From: Populus alba
Lineage: Eukaryota > Streptophyta > Magnoliopsida > Malpighiales > Salicaceae
Direction: 5' to 3'
Assembly: GCF_005239225.2 (NCBI RefSeq)
Contig: NC_133299.1
Coordinates: 12,342,967-12,406,966 of the forward strand
Length of the DNA: 64,000 nucleotides
A program made the translations under genes and the position numbers. Positions 48,891 to 59,900 of the stretch are shown here, piece by piece; positions within the stretch are counted from its first letter, which is position 1; the number at the start of each line of letters is the position of its first letter. The notes below the pieces were generated by a model. The model saw only the letters and a list, made by a program, of their open reading frames with translations. It had not been told where the DNA came from and did no database searches.

Positions 48891-50364
48891 TTAGTAGTAG
48901 AAATAATAACAACAATAAAAAGAAGAGGAGGAAGAAATTAGTGAGAACTTTGAGATGGAAGATTAATGTAAGGATTAAACAATGATAAAAATAAATGTCA
49001 AGGTTAGAGGATCCACCAATGGTATTTCAAACAAGTATAATATAAACTCTTATTACTCAATTTGGAAACCACACACGAAGGAGGTTCCATTCGGATGATT
49101 TGTCATTGATAGCTCATTATAAATTATTAACATGATCATATTAATTATTTTATTTACATAACACCAAACTTTTAAATATTGTCAGGAATTCATGATGTTA
49201 ACTGATGTTAACAACAAATCAAGTACCTTTCATAGCCCCAGGTGTAGGTAATACTATACGGTTGGGTTATGAGAGTGCCAAGCATTTGTTGTACCAAGTA
49301 TTATTCAACACAAATTTAGATTAACCATTTAACAAGCAAGGTATTAAGAATTAGTAAGATAAAAAGATAAGACATGTTAATATTAAACATTAAGGTCCAT
49401 GTTGAGTTTACACCATACTTGTTCTTACACCATTAGTGTAACCTTTTCACCTTGACATAATAAACTTAACTAAACATAATGAAGAAGAAAAACATAAATA
49501 AATAAAACAAGAACATAAATAAAATACAAGTTAACTAAAGAAAGGAAAGGAAATGAAAAGCATAAACAAGAAATTAATGAAAACAAAACTTAAGAATTAC
49601 AAAAATATAAAGAGAGAAAATAAAGAGCATGAACTTTGATCTGAACAACCAAGCCCCTAAATATACATGGCAAATGCCTCCTTTTATATAGGCCAAAATT
49701 CGGAATTATTGCTTTTGATGACTCATTGTTGAGTGGGTGACCAACTTTTGACTTAGTGAAAATCTTTATCATCTTGTCTAATAAAACGAAAATGCTAGCA
49801 TCAGAACTGGGTCCAGATGTACAAATGAAAGTTCTAGGAAACTCTCTTAGCTTTCCATGAAAAAAAAAATGAGGTCATTTGGATTTCTAGAACTCAAGAT
49901 ATGGGCTGAACACTGAACAGTGTTGGGCTGTAGGACAGATTCGGACTTCTCCGTTGTTGCTATAATTTGGACTTGAAAACGGCCTTCTTAGATCTTGATG
50001 TCCAAATGAAAGTTGTAGGCCTATGTCTTATCAAATCTCTGTAAAACTTTCAGATCATTTGGATATCTAGAACTCGAGATATGACCCAATTACCGAACAA
50101 TGTTCCAGTTTGGACTGCACCAACGTCTCTTTTCTAAGCTTCACCCTTCTTTATCTTCAAAATTTCAGTAGTTGAATTCATCAATCAATCCTTTGATTTA
50201 TGTGATATGCCTGCATTTAAGATGAACATTTACCATATATTAGGGTAATTTATAATATTAGACTTGTTATTATAAAACATGCTTTAGTTAAGGAGTTATT
50301 GATACTTTAAGTGCAAAATGATGATATAAACCCTTGATAAACATGCACTTTTAAGTACTAATCA
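48393..50364 (-). repeat. Solo LTR of the same Ty3/gypsy family, inside the copia element
   Basis: 1972 bases from tgacacgacc to tactaatca, aligned throughout with the LTRs at 31612 and 41764 but clearly diverged. It is flanked by a 5-base duplication TTCAC (48388-48392 and 50365-50369) and has no internal element sequence, so it is the product of LTR-LTR recombination after insertion. It is longer than its relatives because of two AAT expansions and an extra stretch near 48729-48820 (tttctgatgcgaatgaacaa...). Orientation is the same as the full-length relative. Confidence 0.92.
48549..48890. repeat. Two long AAT microsatellites in the solo LTR
   Basis: (AAT)n tracts run at about 48549-48610 and 48826-48890, each roughly 20 units. 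The corresponding places in the other LTR copies hold much shorter AAC/AAT or AAT runs. They are likely polymorphic. Confidence 0.8.
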
Positions 50365-50452
50365 TTCACAAAGGCATTGGGACGGGATCAACTAAAATTC
50401 TTAAGTGGCAAGTTGGGACTTCAAAACATTCACTCTTCAACTTGAGGGGGAG

Positions 50453-50639
50453 TGTTAGAGAATAAAATCTCCATAAATTAGGAAATTATATATAACATAA
50501 TTATTGCAATCCCATAATATATGGGACAACCTTAATTCTAGCATAACAGTAATTTATTTCCTAGAATAGCACTCTGCTGTAGCTATATATGTCTGTACAT
50601 TGAAATACATCAATTATCAATTCATTCTTCAATTTCACA
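50453..50639 (+). repeat. 3' LTR of the copia element
   Basis: Starts tgttagagaataaaatctcc, ends tttcaca, then the AGTTC duplication (50640-50644). Preceded by a purine tract gaggggg ag (50444-50452). Confidence 0.9.
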
Positions 50640-51290
50640 AGTTCTAGTTTTGAACATTGATCATCTGCTCATCCATTTCCTTGGTACTCATTTTGCCTCT
50701 AAACATTGCCGAGGCTGTCAAATAATGACCGCGGCGTGGGTCTGTTGCACACATCATGTTCTTGGCATCCCACATTTGCTAGGTGAGCTTTGGGACGGAC
50801 AAGGTGCTGTATTGTTGTGAACCACGTGAGGTTAGAGGAGCAAAACCCACCATGAAGAAATGTAGCCGAAGGAAAGGGATCAGATTGACAGCAAGATTTC
50901 TTAGGTCGGAGTTAAGCTGTCCAGGAAATCTTAGGCAACATGTGACCCCAGACATGATAGCAAAGATCAAATGATTTAGATCAACGACTGCACCTCAAAG
51001 AAGCATGAAATCAAACATAAAAGAAATAAAAATAAAATCCAAGTCTAAGAATAAATGAAAATCAAAATACTTATAGCTTGGCGAGGTGAGTTTGAGGGTA
51101 CGAAAGCAGATGTTGTGGAGAGCTTCATTATCAAAGACCATACATTCATCTGCATTTTCAACAAGGTGATGCACAGAAAGGGTTGCATTATAAGGCTCAA
51201 CAACTGTATCAGAAACCTTAAGAGAAGGAAAGACAGAGAACGTAAGTATCATCCAATCAAGGTATTCCTCTCTAATTGATCTAACTGTTG
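50640..51290 (-). pseudogene. Beta-tubulin pseudogene, upstream piece with one intron
   Basis: Reading leftward from about 51288: [40 protein letters not shown] and [11 protein letters not shown], then an intron-like gap (about 51083-50989). It resumes [55 protein letters not shown] and [19 protein letters not shown]. This is the middle of beta-tubulin. Three lesions are visible: a stop codon right after INVQN where the family has lysine, an intron donor reading ATAAGT instead of GTAAGT, and loss of everything before IREEY. With the pieces at 43505 and 31463 it forms one gene broken by two retrotransposons. It cannot make tubulin. Confidence 0.9.
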
Positions 51291-53370
51291 GGAATAATGG
51301 GTTTGGTTTTGAATTAGTGAAAATGTGCCGTAATTTTTGCAACATTATTTAAGCTGGATCATGTCATTGCTATGGTATAATGGTGTTGTTTTTTTTATGT
51401 TAATCAATAAAGTCAAGGTTTGAGGTATGCTAATTCTTTTAAATAATCATAAGCATGTAATTCTAGATTATTTAAATATATGTATATCTAAAATGATATT
51501 TTTTAAAATAAAAATGTCATGATATTGATGTTGTTTGATCTCTTACATCAAAATAAAAAAACTTTTCGTTTTTATAGAAAAAAGCTTCGCTTCTGACATA
51601 AAATGTTATGGCGGCATGTTCTCATGATATGATGGTCATATTTATATATAATAGATGGGAAGGAACAACTAATAATTCATGTGTATTTATGATGCATTAT
51701 CTTTGAAAGGAAATATTTCATGATATTATGTTCTCATGAAAAAATTTACATATCAAGTTATATTTCTAATGCATATGTCATCATGATTTTTTGACTTATA
51801 AAACTCTAGAAATGGATTAAAAGTTGAAGCTATGTCCGGGCTACAGAAACTCATGTATAAGAATTATATTCCTATGTTTTAGCTTTTTAGAAAGGCAAAG
51901 AATATTTAAAAGAGAATTATGTAGCTCTAATAATTTCCTAAAAACCAAATTTTTTTTTCTAGTTTAACTAGATGAGACCAATGAAAAAGAGTTGTTATAT
52001 AGGTTTAGCCCATTATTTGCCTCTAAATATAGTTTATATTTATTGGAAAGAAAATGAACAACAAATAGGATATTAACCAAGAAATAAATGGTTGATTAAA
52101 AGATTATCTATCATATCAATAACTTTATTCCACATCCATTTAAATGGAGTTCGGTAATTATATTAAAATTGATATAATTCATAAAAACAATAAAATTCAT
52201 TTCCTGTGAAAATAATATATAAAAAAGTAAATTATAAATTAGTTCAAATTATTGATTAATTAATTTCTATATTTTAAAATCTATTTAGAATTAGATTATT
52301 TTTTCTAATTTCATGTTCTTGTTCAATTTATTTTGTTTTTCGGTTTTAAGACATATAAAAGCAAAAAAAATAGATAATATGAAAAGATTGATTAGAGAAG
52401 AAAATATTTACTTGAACAACAATATTAATAAATTAATCATAGTCTGGTCAATGAATTAACTAATTAGTTTTTAAAACTAGCAGGATTATTCAATTTGTTT
52501 TGAAAAAACTAGGGACTAATTCATAACTTACTCTAATAAAAATTGCAATTAACTAAACTTAACTAATGAATATGAGATAAACAGTTCTAATATAATTACC
52601 AAAACAACTAAAACACTCATCGTTTATTAGCCACTTTTTTCCTTCTTGGTCCTTGAAACTTTGTCTCCCTTTGCTTTGAATCACTAAAAAATATTACTTT
52701 TTTAATATGTTTTTCAATTTATGTTGACATAGTTCTATTTATTATCATCTATTTTGATTTGCGTGCTCTCACATAATGTGTTGTTGAATATTTCATAAAA
52801 AAAAAAATATCAATTTTAAAATAATGAATTTTAGGTTGTTCTTATAATAAAAATCAAAATACCAAAGAGCATTATTTACATTGTAAATAAGAGAACCTTA
52901 TCCTACTTACACTATTCAAATGGTACAGAAATATTCAATTTGATCCCTCAAGTTTCACTTTTATGTCTAATCCCTATTCTATAGGATTTTTACATTTCAG
53001 TCTTTAAGTTTGTTTTTTATGTTTCAGTCATTAGATATCTAAAGAAAAGAGATAAAAGTTATCATAAAAAAAAAAAGATAAAGAGAGAAAGAAAAGCTCT
53101 TGGATGACTAAATTTTTTCCATGAATAATCATGATTTTGATATTTCTAGGTGTGTCTTTAAAAGAAAAAATCAATGAAGGTGGTTTCTATTTCAATGATG
53201 CTTGAAAAGGTATATTAAAAATCAATTTTTTTTTTAATTTGATTTAGATTTGAGTGTTTTTATTCAATTAAAAGTGTTTGATGGTTAAGAATGAGGTTTT
53301 AGAGGTCCATACAATATATTTTCTCATGTTTTTGAGTTAACAAAAATTTAAAATTTAAGTTTTCAGAATC

Positions 53371-53407
<37 letters not shown>

Positions 53408-54601
53408 GAAGTTTCTGAAAAATCCAAGGCTATTAAACTTGGTGTGCAAGATACAATCATATTTGGGCTTTATAATTCTAGAAGCACAAGCCAAACTTTG
53501 CATCCTTGGTATGCCTTTGCCTTTTATAAATGGCCCTTAAATGTTTTATATTCTTATATTTTTTTGACATTTTATAATAAAATTCATTCTAAATAAATTT
53601 ATTATAATGATATTTAAATAATTATCTAATGTTTCATAATTTTCAAATAATATTAAAGCTTCTAGTAATATTAACAATTTTTTTTTAAATAATTATATAT
53701 GAACTTAATATGTGTGATTTTTTAAAAACATATCTTCGGAATAAAACATCTATTTTTTTAATTGTAAAGTGTTTATATGATTTTTTCTCAAATTTACATT
53801 CTATATTTCTTTATACATAGGCATAAAAATTATTTATTTATGATTTTTTTTATTGATACTTTATTTTAAGATTGTGATAAGTTTTAACTTAAAAACAATA
53901 TTTTTGATAAAAAAAAATACATGTTTTTGTAAAAAAAAAAAACGGAAAACACATGAATATAAAAATGAAGTTTTGATTAAAAATATTTATTTTTTCCTTC
54001 CTACTTCAACTCAATAGAATTTTTTCAAATTTATATTTTAATTGCCTTCCATTTGTACACAATAAACCACATTGCTATAAAAAACATTTTTTAAAATAAA
54101 AAAACACATGAATATTAAAAAAATCATTTTTTCTACAGGATATAAATTATGTTTTTCTTACAAATATCCATTTTCATTTTTGAATAACTAAATAAAAAAG
54201 TCAAAAGCTAGAAATTAATTTGATATCAAGAAATATATTAATAAAATCACCACCTTTTTGTTTTTTATGTATTAGAAATTAATTTGAAATCATGCCTGAA
54301 GTGTACCGCATGATGAAATGAATAGTTTTTAAAACTTATATTTAAAAAAAAATAAAAAAACTAGCAAAACACTCTTGTAGCTACGTGGAAACTCTGCCTC
54401 CACCTTAACATGAGCTGTGAATCGTTGCCGATGTGAAATGGTAAGCTCCTCTTCTCTCTTGAAATGGTGGACAAATATAGTCCACAAACGCATCCTCAAA
54501 TTCTCTCCACTAAATCATTCCAAACCAAAGATCTGACCCCCTTCTCCAAGCAACATCATCCAGTCCCAATCACAAGTACCTCGAACAATCCACTACTTTA
54601 A
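51291..54601. other. Long AT-rich intergenic region
   Basis: No open frame or domain recognised. About 52920-53045 contains phrases (tttgatccctcaagtttcac, catttcagtctttaag) of a kind common in old plant repeats. An (AT)n tract lies at about 53370-53402. 54360-54601 should contain the promoter and leader of the SOUL gene. Confidence 0.45.
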
Positions 54602-54700
54602 ATGGGAAGCTGCTTTGCTAAACCCTACAAAAACTACCACATCCTCCCTGATCTTTATTACCCAGGTCTTGTTTCTCACAACCCAATAGTTTTAGCTTAG
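54602..54700 (+). promoter_or_regulatory. Upstream ORF before the SOUL gene
   Basis: An ATG at 54602 opens a 32-codon frame, starting MGSCFAKPYK and ending at a TAG (54698-54700) only nine bases before the SOUL start codon. It is in the +0 frame of the main gene but is closed before it, so ribosomes would need to reinitiate or scan past it. MGSC at the start also resembles an N-myristoylation/acylation signal. Whether it lies in the transcript is not known from sequence alone. Confidence 0.4.
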
Positions 54701-54709
54701 CTCCTTGAA

Positions 54710-55321
54710 ATGGGAATGGTTCTTGGAAGGATTACTGTAGAAACTCCAGAATATGAAGTAATTCAATCCTCAAATGATTACGAAATCCGCAAATACGCTC
54801 CATCAGTCCTTGCAGAAGTCACATATGATCCATCTCAATTCGATGGGAAGAAAGATGGCGGGTTCATGATTTTGGCTAATTATATTGGTGCCCTGGGCAA
54901 TCCACAGAACACCAAGCCTGAAAAGATAGCCATGACAGCTCCAGTTATAACTAAAACTGGCGGTGGAAGTGAAAAGATTGCCATGACAGCTCCTGTTGTG
55001 ACTAAAGAGGGTAGTGGAGAGGGGGAGAAGATGGTGACGATGCAGTTTGTGTTGCCTGCTAAGTATAAGAAGGCAGAGGAGGCACCCAAGCCTGTGGATG
55101 AGAGGGTTGTGATAAGGGAAGAAGGGGTGAGGAAATATGGGGTGGTAAAGTTTGGAGGTGTGGCAACCGAGCAGGCGGTGGCAGAAAGAGTGGAGAAGCT
55201 GAAGAAGAGCCTGGAGAGAGATGGGCTTAAGGTGATTGGAGAATTTTTGCTGGCAAGGTATAATCCACCCTGGACTTTGCCGCCTTTGAGGACTAATGAG
55301 GTTATGATCCCAATTGAGTGA
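54710..55321 (+). CDS. SOUL-family heme-binding protein
   Basis: Single-exon gene, 203 residues, intact. The SOUL/HBP fold binds tetrapyrroles; plant members are thought to carry or buffer heme outside or inside the plastid. Visible landmarks: VETPEYEVIQSSNDYEIRKY at 10-29, EVTYDPSQFDGKKDGGF, a repeated EKIAMTAPV segment (two copies, about residues 71-79 and 87-95), KMVTMQFVLPAKYKKAEEAP, then KYGVVKFGG and a C-terminal LARYNPPWTLPPLRTNEVMI. It closely resembles what I remember of Arabidopsis SOUL-1 (At2g37970), where the EKIAMTAPV unit occurs three times. No signal or transit peptide is evident, suggesting a cytosolic protein. The ATG at 54710 is followed by another at 54716; the first matches the family start MGMV. 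Confidence 0.92.
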   Translation: MGMVLGRITVETPEYEVIQSSNDYEIRKYAPSVLAEVTYDPSQFDGKKDGGFMILANYIGALGNPQNTKPEKIAMTAPVITKTGGGSEKIAMTAPVVTKEGSGEGEKMVTMQFVLPAKYKKAEEAPKPVDERVVIREEGVRKYGVVKFGGVATEQAVAERVEKLKKSLERDGLKVIGEFLLARYNPPWTLPPLRTNEVMIPIE

Positions 55322-56116
55322 ACCCAAAGATATGGTCGTTGCAAGGGTTCTAATGTCAATTGATTCAAGTCCTACTGTTAGTGTTTTATAGGAAAAGTAT
55401 TTCCAGATAAATAATGAATGTTGTTATCCACAAGACATATTAGATTACTTTAATCTATTTCGAAGTTTAAATTTGTGTTTTCTACTGCTATGTCTTGCAG
55501 CAACCATTTCACTGGGCAATTTCACTTTCTTCCTTTCTTTTCCTGATGAATACACGTTATTCCTCAAACGATGTAATGCTAGCTAGTCCTTTTAAAGGAT
55601 GGATGATTTAAACTTACAAGTTCCAGGCAGGATCGATCCTACTTTTCAGTATCCATATTACAGCCAATCTGCTTCACATTTTATACTTCATTGACACTTG
55701 AAAGCAGTGCTAATAAATTACCTGTTCCTTCTACCTATTACCATTGGATTGTAAGATGATGACCACTGCTAAGACTACCATCATCCCTAGACAATGCTGA
55801 CTCCTGATTCAAAAGAACATCCATTTCATCCTGTCTCCTTGAAGTGATCTTAAATGTAACACTCTAGTTTAGTAATTTCATTGAGGTTAACGAGTAGATG
55901 GACAGAAACAGCCAGGGATTAAAGATACAAAAGAGGTGACAGATAAGTTACTAGAGAGCAGCTACTGTTCTGTTGTACAGAAGAAAAAAGAAAGAAAAAA
56001 CTCTGGGAGTTCGGTGTGCACAGCACAACCCTCGAGTGGGAAAGAACGAGACTGTCATACTTCGTTGTACAAACACAAGAGACTTGCCAAGCTATGAACT
56101 ATTTTCTTCCTCATCC
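55322..56116. other. Convergent 3' spacer between SOUL and Yos1-like genes
   Basis: Contains the 3' untranslated regions of both genes. No open frame or recognised element. Confidence 0.45.
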
Positions 56117-56350
56117 TCAACCAGAGACCAGCTTCACTATGATAACGATGATGTTTAGAAGTATAAGCGGCAGTCTCATAAATTGGCAAGCATGTACGAG
56201 CCCGATAATCTGCCCCTTGAGTGAATTTCTTGTGCTTCCTCGGAGTTCTGCCAGTGTCCATCCCCTTGGAGCAAGGAACCTATCTTCATTAAGTATGGCT
56301 AATGCATTTGCGAAAAGCAGAATACCTTCCAGAAAAGTCCATAAGCCCAT
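56117..56350 (-). CDS. Yos1 / IER3IP1-like small membrane protein
   Basis: Intact 77-residue frame on the minus strand, beginning MGLWTFLEGILLFANALAIL and ending LLNIIVIIVKLVSG. This is the size and pattern of Yos1/IER3IP1 proteins: two hydrophobic helices at the ends, a central NEDRFLAPRGW phrase and a GQIIGLVHACQFMRLPL stretch. In yeast Yos1 binds the Yip1-Yif1 complex and is needed for ER-to-Golgi vesicle traffic; the plant protein is presumed to act in the same place. The start is set at 56350 because an intron acceptor (ttgcag) lies just upstream (56354-56359), so the longer frame starting at 56374 would be intronic. The leader probably begins near 57180 and is interrupted by an intron. 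Confidence 0.88.
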   Translation of the reverse strand: MGLWTFLEGILLFANALAILNEDRFLAPRGWTLAELRGSTRNSLKGQIIGLVHACQFMRLPLILLNIIVIIVKLVSG

Positions 56351-57180
56351 TATCTGCAAGATACCAAGGTTCATCTTCTAATTTTCAGGACAAACACATT
56401 TTAGCTGCTATGATTACACAGGTTTATCCTAAATACACTTGTGCGACAAGCATAAATTTGATTCCCAGCAAAAGCTTCAAACAAGTATGATGAGTTTATG
56501 TATCTTTTGCTTGCTTTCCAATAACATTCATGTGGCAAAACTCACAGTGTCTATCACTCTGCAAATAACACAAGCATATGTGCGAAAACCATCTTCTTTT
56601 CTTTGCTTCCCTGAGCTAAAGCAATCTAAATTCCACTCAAGTACATGTAAGATTTCAATCAACAGCTTCAGAAATATACTAATTTACAACAAGATGCAAA
56701 AAAAAAAAAAAAAAAAAACCATTTTAATCAGAAGTTCTGATAAATATCCCAACTTGATCAAATTATTAGACGCTAGTATTTCATGGAGCTGTTTCAGTTA
56801 TTTACTCAGAATTGACTGTAAGCTTTAATCTCATCGAAGCTTAAACAAGAAAACAAAAGGGGAGAGAGAGAAATTTCAGAACCCAAAACGACTACCAATC
56901 GATGTCTTTTAACCCAAAACAGAGTTGTTTTTGTTCGTGTTCAGAACAATAAATAGATAGATGGAGAGGAAGGGAGGGAGGGAGGGAGAGAGAGATTCTT
57001 CACCTTTTAACCCAAACGGTTCTTTCTTCAAGATACTATCAACGAAGATGATGAACACAGAGCAGCAGCTGAAAAAATAAAAACATGAAGATTCTTTTCT
57101 TCTTCTTCTTCTTCTTCTTCTTCGCCAGACAAACCCACGAAGGAAATAACTAGGAATCTCCGACTTCCTTTGATTCCTCA
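56351..57180 (-). promoter_or_regulatory. Leader and 5' intron of the Yos1-like gene
   Basis: The minus strand shows a GAA-repeat leader (plus strand cttcttctt, 57093-57122), a candidate donor GTGAAG at about 57003 and the acceptor at 56354. A CCCTCCCTCCCTCCC tract (plus strand 56970-56990) follows the donor. The intron prediction is tentative; a different donor could be used. Confidence 0.4.
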
Positions 57181-58033
57181 ATTCTCATTGGTCATCACAC
57201 CAAAGACGGCAAACCTCAATAAATAAATAAAGTCCCCAACCTATAAGTTTATTTTTCATTAGATACCCAGCCTATTCTTTTTATCTCAATTAGATCCCTA
57301 ATAAGTTAATGAATTCTTCATTAGATTCCTCTATTAGTTACTTTAGTTAATAATATTGGAAATTATTCACATAATTTCTCTTCCCTCAATTAAGAACCAA
57401 AATATTTAATATTATTTATCCTGAAGATATAAGAGGTGCCGATTCACATCCTCTAATTAAAATTAAATAAATAATTGAACATATATTACTATATGTGTTG
57501 ACAATTAAAGATTTTTTACATATGATAGAACATTATATATATATATATATATATATAAAATGTAGAAATTTGAAATTTTTTATACATTCGGTTTATCACA
57601 AGGTTTAAAATGAGAACCTTAGAGAAGAAAATGATTTTTTTAAAAGAAAAAAAACAGAGAGAAATTGTGTAAGTTTTATTTAATGTTTTTATTAATTGAA
57701 AATGATGGAAGGATCTATTGAGAATTTATTAATACATTAGAGACCCAGCCAAGACACAAACAGAGAGAAACAAAAAGAGTTGAGGACCTAATTTATTCTA
57801 CCCCTTAAGGCTGGGGACTTTTACGAGGTTTTCCAAACTTTTTCAATCGTACGGTCACCATGCTCTTGCTTGCATATCCGGTAGCTTTACAAGCCGTTGG
57901 ATAAAGGATCCGGAAAAATAAGTCCGCCCGACCCGAATTAGTTGATTTACAACCCGATAGAATTTCGGAGACAAAAATGGACAAACCCTGAAAAAATAAA
58001 AAACAAAACCATTGAGCCGCTAAACCCACTACC
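57181..58033. other. Divergent promoter region between the Yos1-like gene and FLN1
   Basis: An (AT)n tract lies at 57534-57557. 57230-57360 has phrases like attagatccctaataag typical of old repeats. 57780-58033 is GC-richer and presumably carries the FLN1 promoter and leader. No other gene seen. Confidence 0.45.
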
Positions 58034-59900
58034 ATGGCCTGTTTTCTTCTACTTCCACACTACAATCCCTCAACCCCACAATTTCCAAAACCTAAACCAC
58101 CACCTTTTTTTCATAATAGTGCTAAGTACCCTCCATTAATCAAGCTAAACCCACCAAAAGCGTCTGCCACAAATGGGGCTGTTGACGCCCCAACTCCTTC
58201 CCGCCGTGGCCGGAAAAAGAAACCCACTACAGCTCCCACTACTGATACAGCAACTAAGAGGACCACCACCAAACGTTCAAAGAAAACTGAAGCTGAAAAT
58301 GGGAGTGTTAGTGATACGGAACTGTTGGACGGTGAAGATTATGATGATGGGATTGATTTTCCTTACGAGTATCCGCCGTTGGTTTGCTGTTTTGGTGCTG
58401 TGCAGAAGGAATTTGTACCTACGGTGAGGGTACACGATAATCCTATGCACCAGGATATGTATTCGCAGTGGAAGATGTTGCAATGGGACCCACCTGAGTT
58501 TGCGAGGGCTCCAGGTGGGCCAGTGTCCAATGTGGCAATAGCGCATGCGAGGCTTGGTGGGAGGGCGGCGGTTATGGGGAAAGTTGGGGATGATGAGTTG
58601 GGAGAGGAGTTGGTGTTGATGATGAATAAGGAGAGAGTGCAGACGCGGGCGGTGAAGTTTGATGAGAACGTGAAAACGGCGTGTAGTTTTATGAAGGTTA
58701 AGTTTGGTGATGATGGGAAAATGAGGATGGAGATGGTTAAGGAGGCTGCTGAGGATTCATTGCTTAGCTCTGAATTGAACCTCTCTGTGCTTAAAGAGGT
58801 AAAACAGATGCTAAAATTTGCTCTTCTGTGTTTCGTTTTGTTCTGTTTTGCTGAGGTTTAGCTAGCTAAATGGGTTCTTGATTGACACTTGTTTGATATA
58901 ATCGGAAAATTTGCACAAATGTGAATTGAATTAGATATGATTGTGTGTGTGTGTATGCTTATAATCATGTGAGTAGCTCTGCGGCTGCGTTAGCTAGCAT
59001 ATGTACAAAGATGTTACTAGCTTCCCTGTTTTGATAACTAGATGAATGAAGGGATATTAGAAATGGATTGCGCAATGCTACCTTCTCATATTAGGTATCC
59101 CTTTGTTCATGAAAAAAGAGAGAAGAAAAGGTATTTGAATATGCCTGGTGGGGACTGAATTTGTGACTCGTCAACAAGTAATTTATTTTCTGATGTATCC
59201 AATGCAGGCGAGGATGTTCCATTTCAATTCAGAAGCCCTAACATCACCTTCCCTGCAATCGACACTTCTTAAAGCAATTAGACTTTCTAAGAAGTCTGGA
59301 GGGCTTATATTTTATGATTTGAATTTGCCACTGCCTTTGTGGAAATCACGCAATGAGACAAGGGAAGTTATCAAGAAAGCAATGAAGGAAGCGGATTTTA
59401 TTGAGGTTTCACGAACAGAGCTGGAATTTCTCTTGGATGAAGAGTGTTATGAGAGGAAAAGGAATTACAGCCCACAATACTATGCTGAAAGTTATGAGCA
59501 AACCAAGAATTGGCGAGACTGTTATCATTACACTCGTGAGGAAATCGCTCCGTTGTGGCATGATGGACTTAAGTTTTTGTTTGTGACTGATGGAACACTT
59601 GAGATTCATTACTATGGCCCTAATTTTGATGGTAAAGTGACCGGAACCGAAGATGTGCTAATAACCCCATTCACTTGTGATAGGACTGGATCTGGTGATG
59701 CTATCGTGGCTGCTCTTATGAGAAAGCTTACTACTTGCCCTGAGATGTTTGAAGATCAAGATGTTATGGAAAGGCAGCTTCGTTTTGCAGTTGCAGCAGG
59801 AATTATATCGCAATGGACAATAGGTGCAGTAAGAGGTTTTCCAACTGAAAGTGCAACACAAAACCTGAAAGAACAGGTTTATGTACCTTCAATGTGGTAG
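58034..59900 (+). CDS. FLN1: Fructokinase-like 1 (FLN1), plastid transcription complex
   Basis: FLN1 is a pfkB-type protein of the plastid-encoded RNA polymerase complex, needed for chloroplast gene expression; Arabidopsis FLN proteins are reported to lack sugar kinase activity. Two exons, 58034-58798 and 59208-59900, GT-AG borders, phase 0, giving 485 residues (Arabidopsis about 471). The N-terminus is Pro/Ser/Lys-rich and transit-peptide-like, followed by a basic SRRGRKKKP patch and an acidic stretch. pfkB landmarks: APGGPVSNVAIAHARLGG (159-176) and FTCDRTGSGDAIVAAL (residues 411-426), where ordinary kinases read DTTGAGD. The C-terminus GAVRGFPTESATQNLKEQVY matches FLN1 rather than FLN2. 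Start is the first ATG before the transit-like region, in good context (accatggcc). Confidence 0.93.

Larger units (their letters stand above)
44068..50445 (+). pseudogene. Ty1/copia gag-pol
   Basis: Gag starts at 44068 (MGNDDESSQSS) with LNGDNYPTWKRSM and a CCHC knuckle (CTYCNQDHHTIDHC, about 44880). Protease: WILDSGATNHIS at about 45296. Pre-integrase: LWHQRLGHP; integrase core: CDIWGPHRISSHSDARYFL and TDNGSEF. RT: KPIGCKWVYKIKYKFDGMID, ARLVAKGYT and YVDDM near 47516. RNase H: YCDSDHAGCPTTRRSTTGYC and SMAGAEYRAMA. The C-terminus is split by the solo LTR (48393-50364), resuming as KALGRDQLKF and stopping at 50445. In-frame stops (for example at about 44300, 46152, 46739, 47154, 47339, 47862) and frameshifts make it inactive. 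The order INT-RT-RH marks Ty1/copia. Confidence 0.88.
43688..50639 (+). mobile_element. Ty1/copia LTR retrotransposon, broken by a solo LTR
   Basis: Plus-strand element between AGTTC target duplications (43683-43687 and 50640-50644). Two 187-base LTRs (43688-43874, 50453-50639), a tRNA-iMet primer site, a decayed gag-pol and a purine tract (gaggggg ag) before the 3' LTR. Without the inserted gypsy LTR and its duplication it would be about 4.97 kb, normal for copia. The LTRs differ at about 11 of 187 positions by eye, ten of them transitions, so it is much older than the gypsy element next door. Confidence 0.92.

Noticed and set aside
48776..48985. 69-codon frame with a long asparagine run
   Set aside because: It is only the AAT microsatellite of the solo LTR read in one frame; no flanking protein sequence.
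54803..55368. Two long minus-strand frames (174 and 162 codons) opposite the SOUL gene
   Set aside because: Antisense shadows of a conserved coding region; His/Ser/Leu-rich translations without domain.
58173..58546. Frames overlapping FLN1 exon 1 in other phases
   Set aside because: Shadows of the FLN1 coding frame, which has clear domain landmarks and splice junctions.
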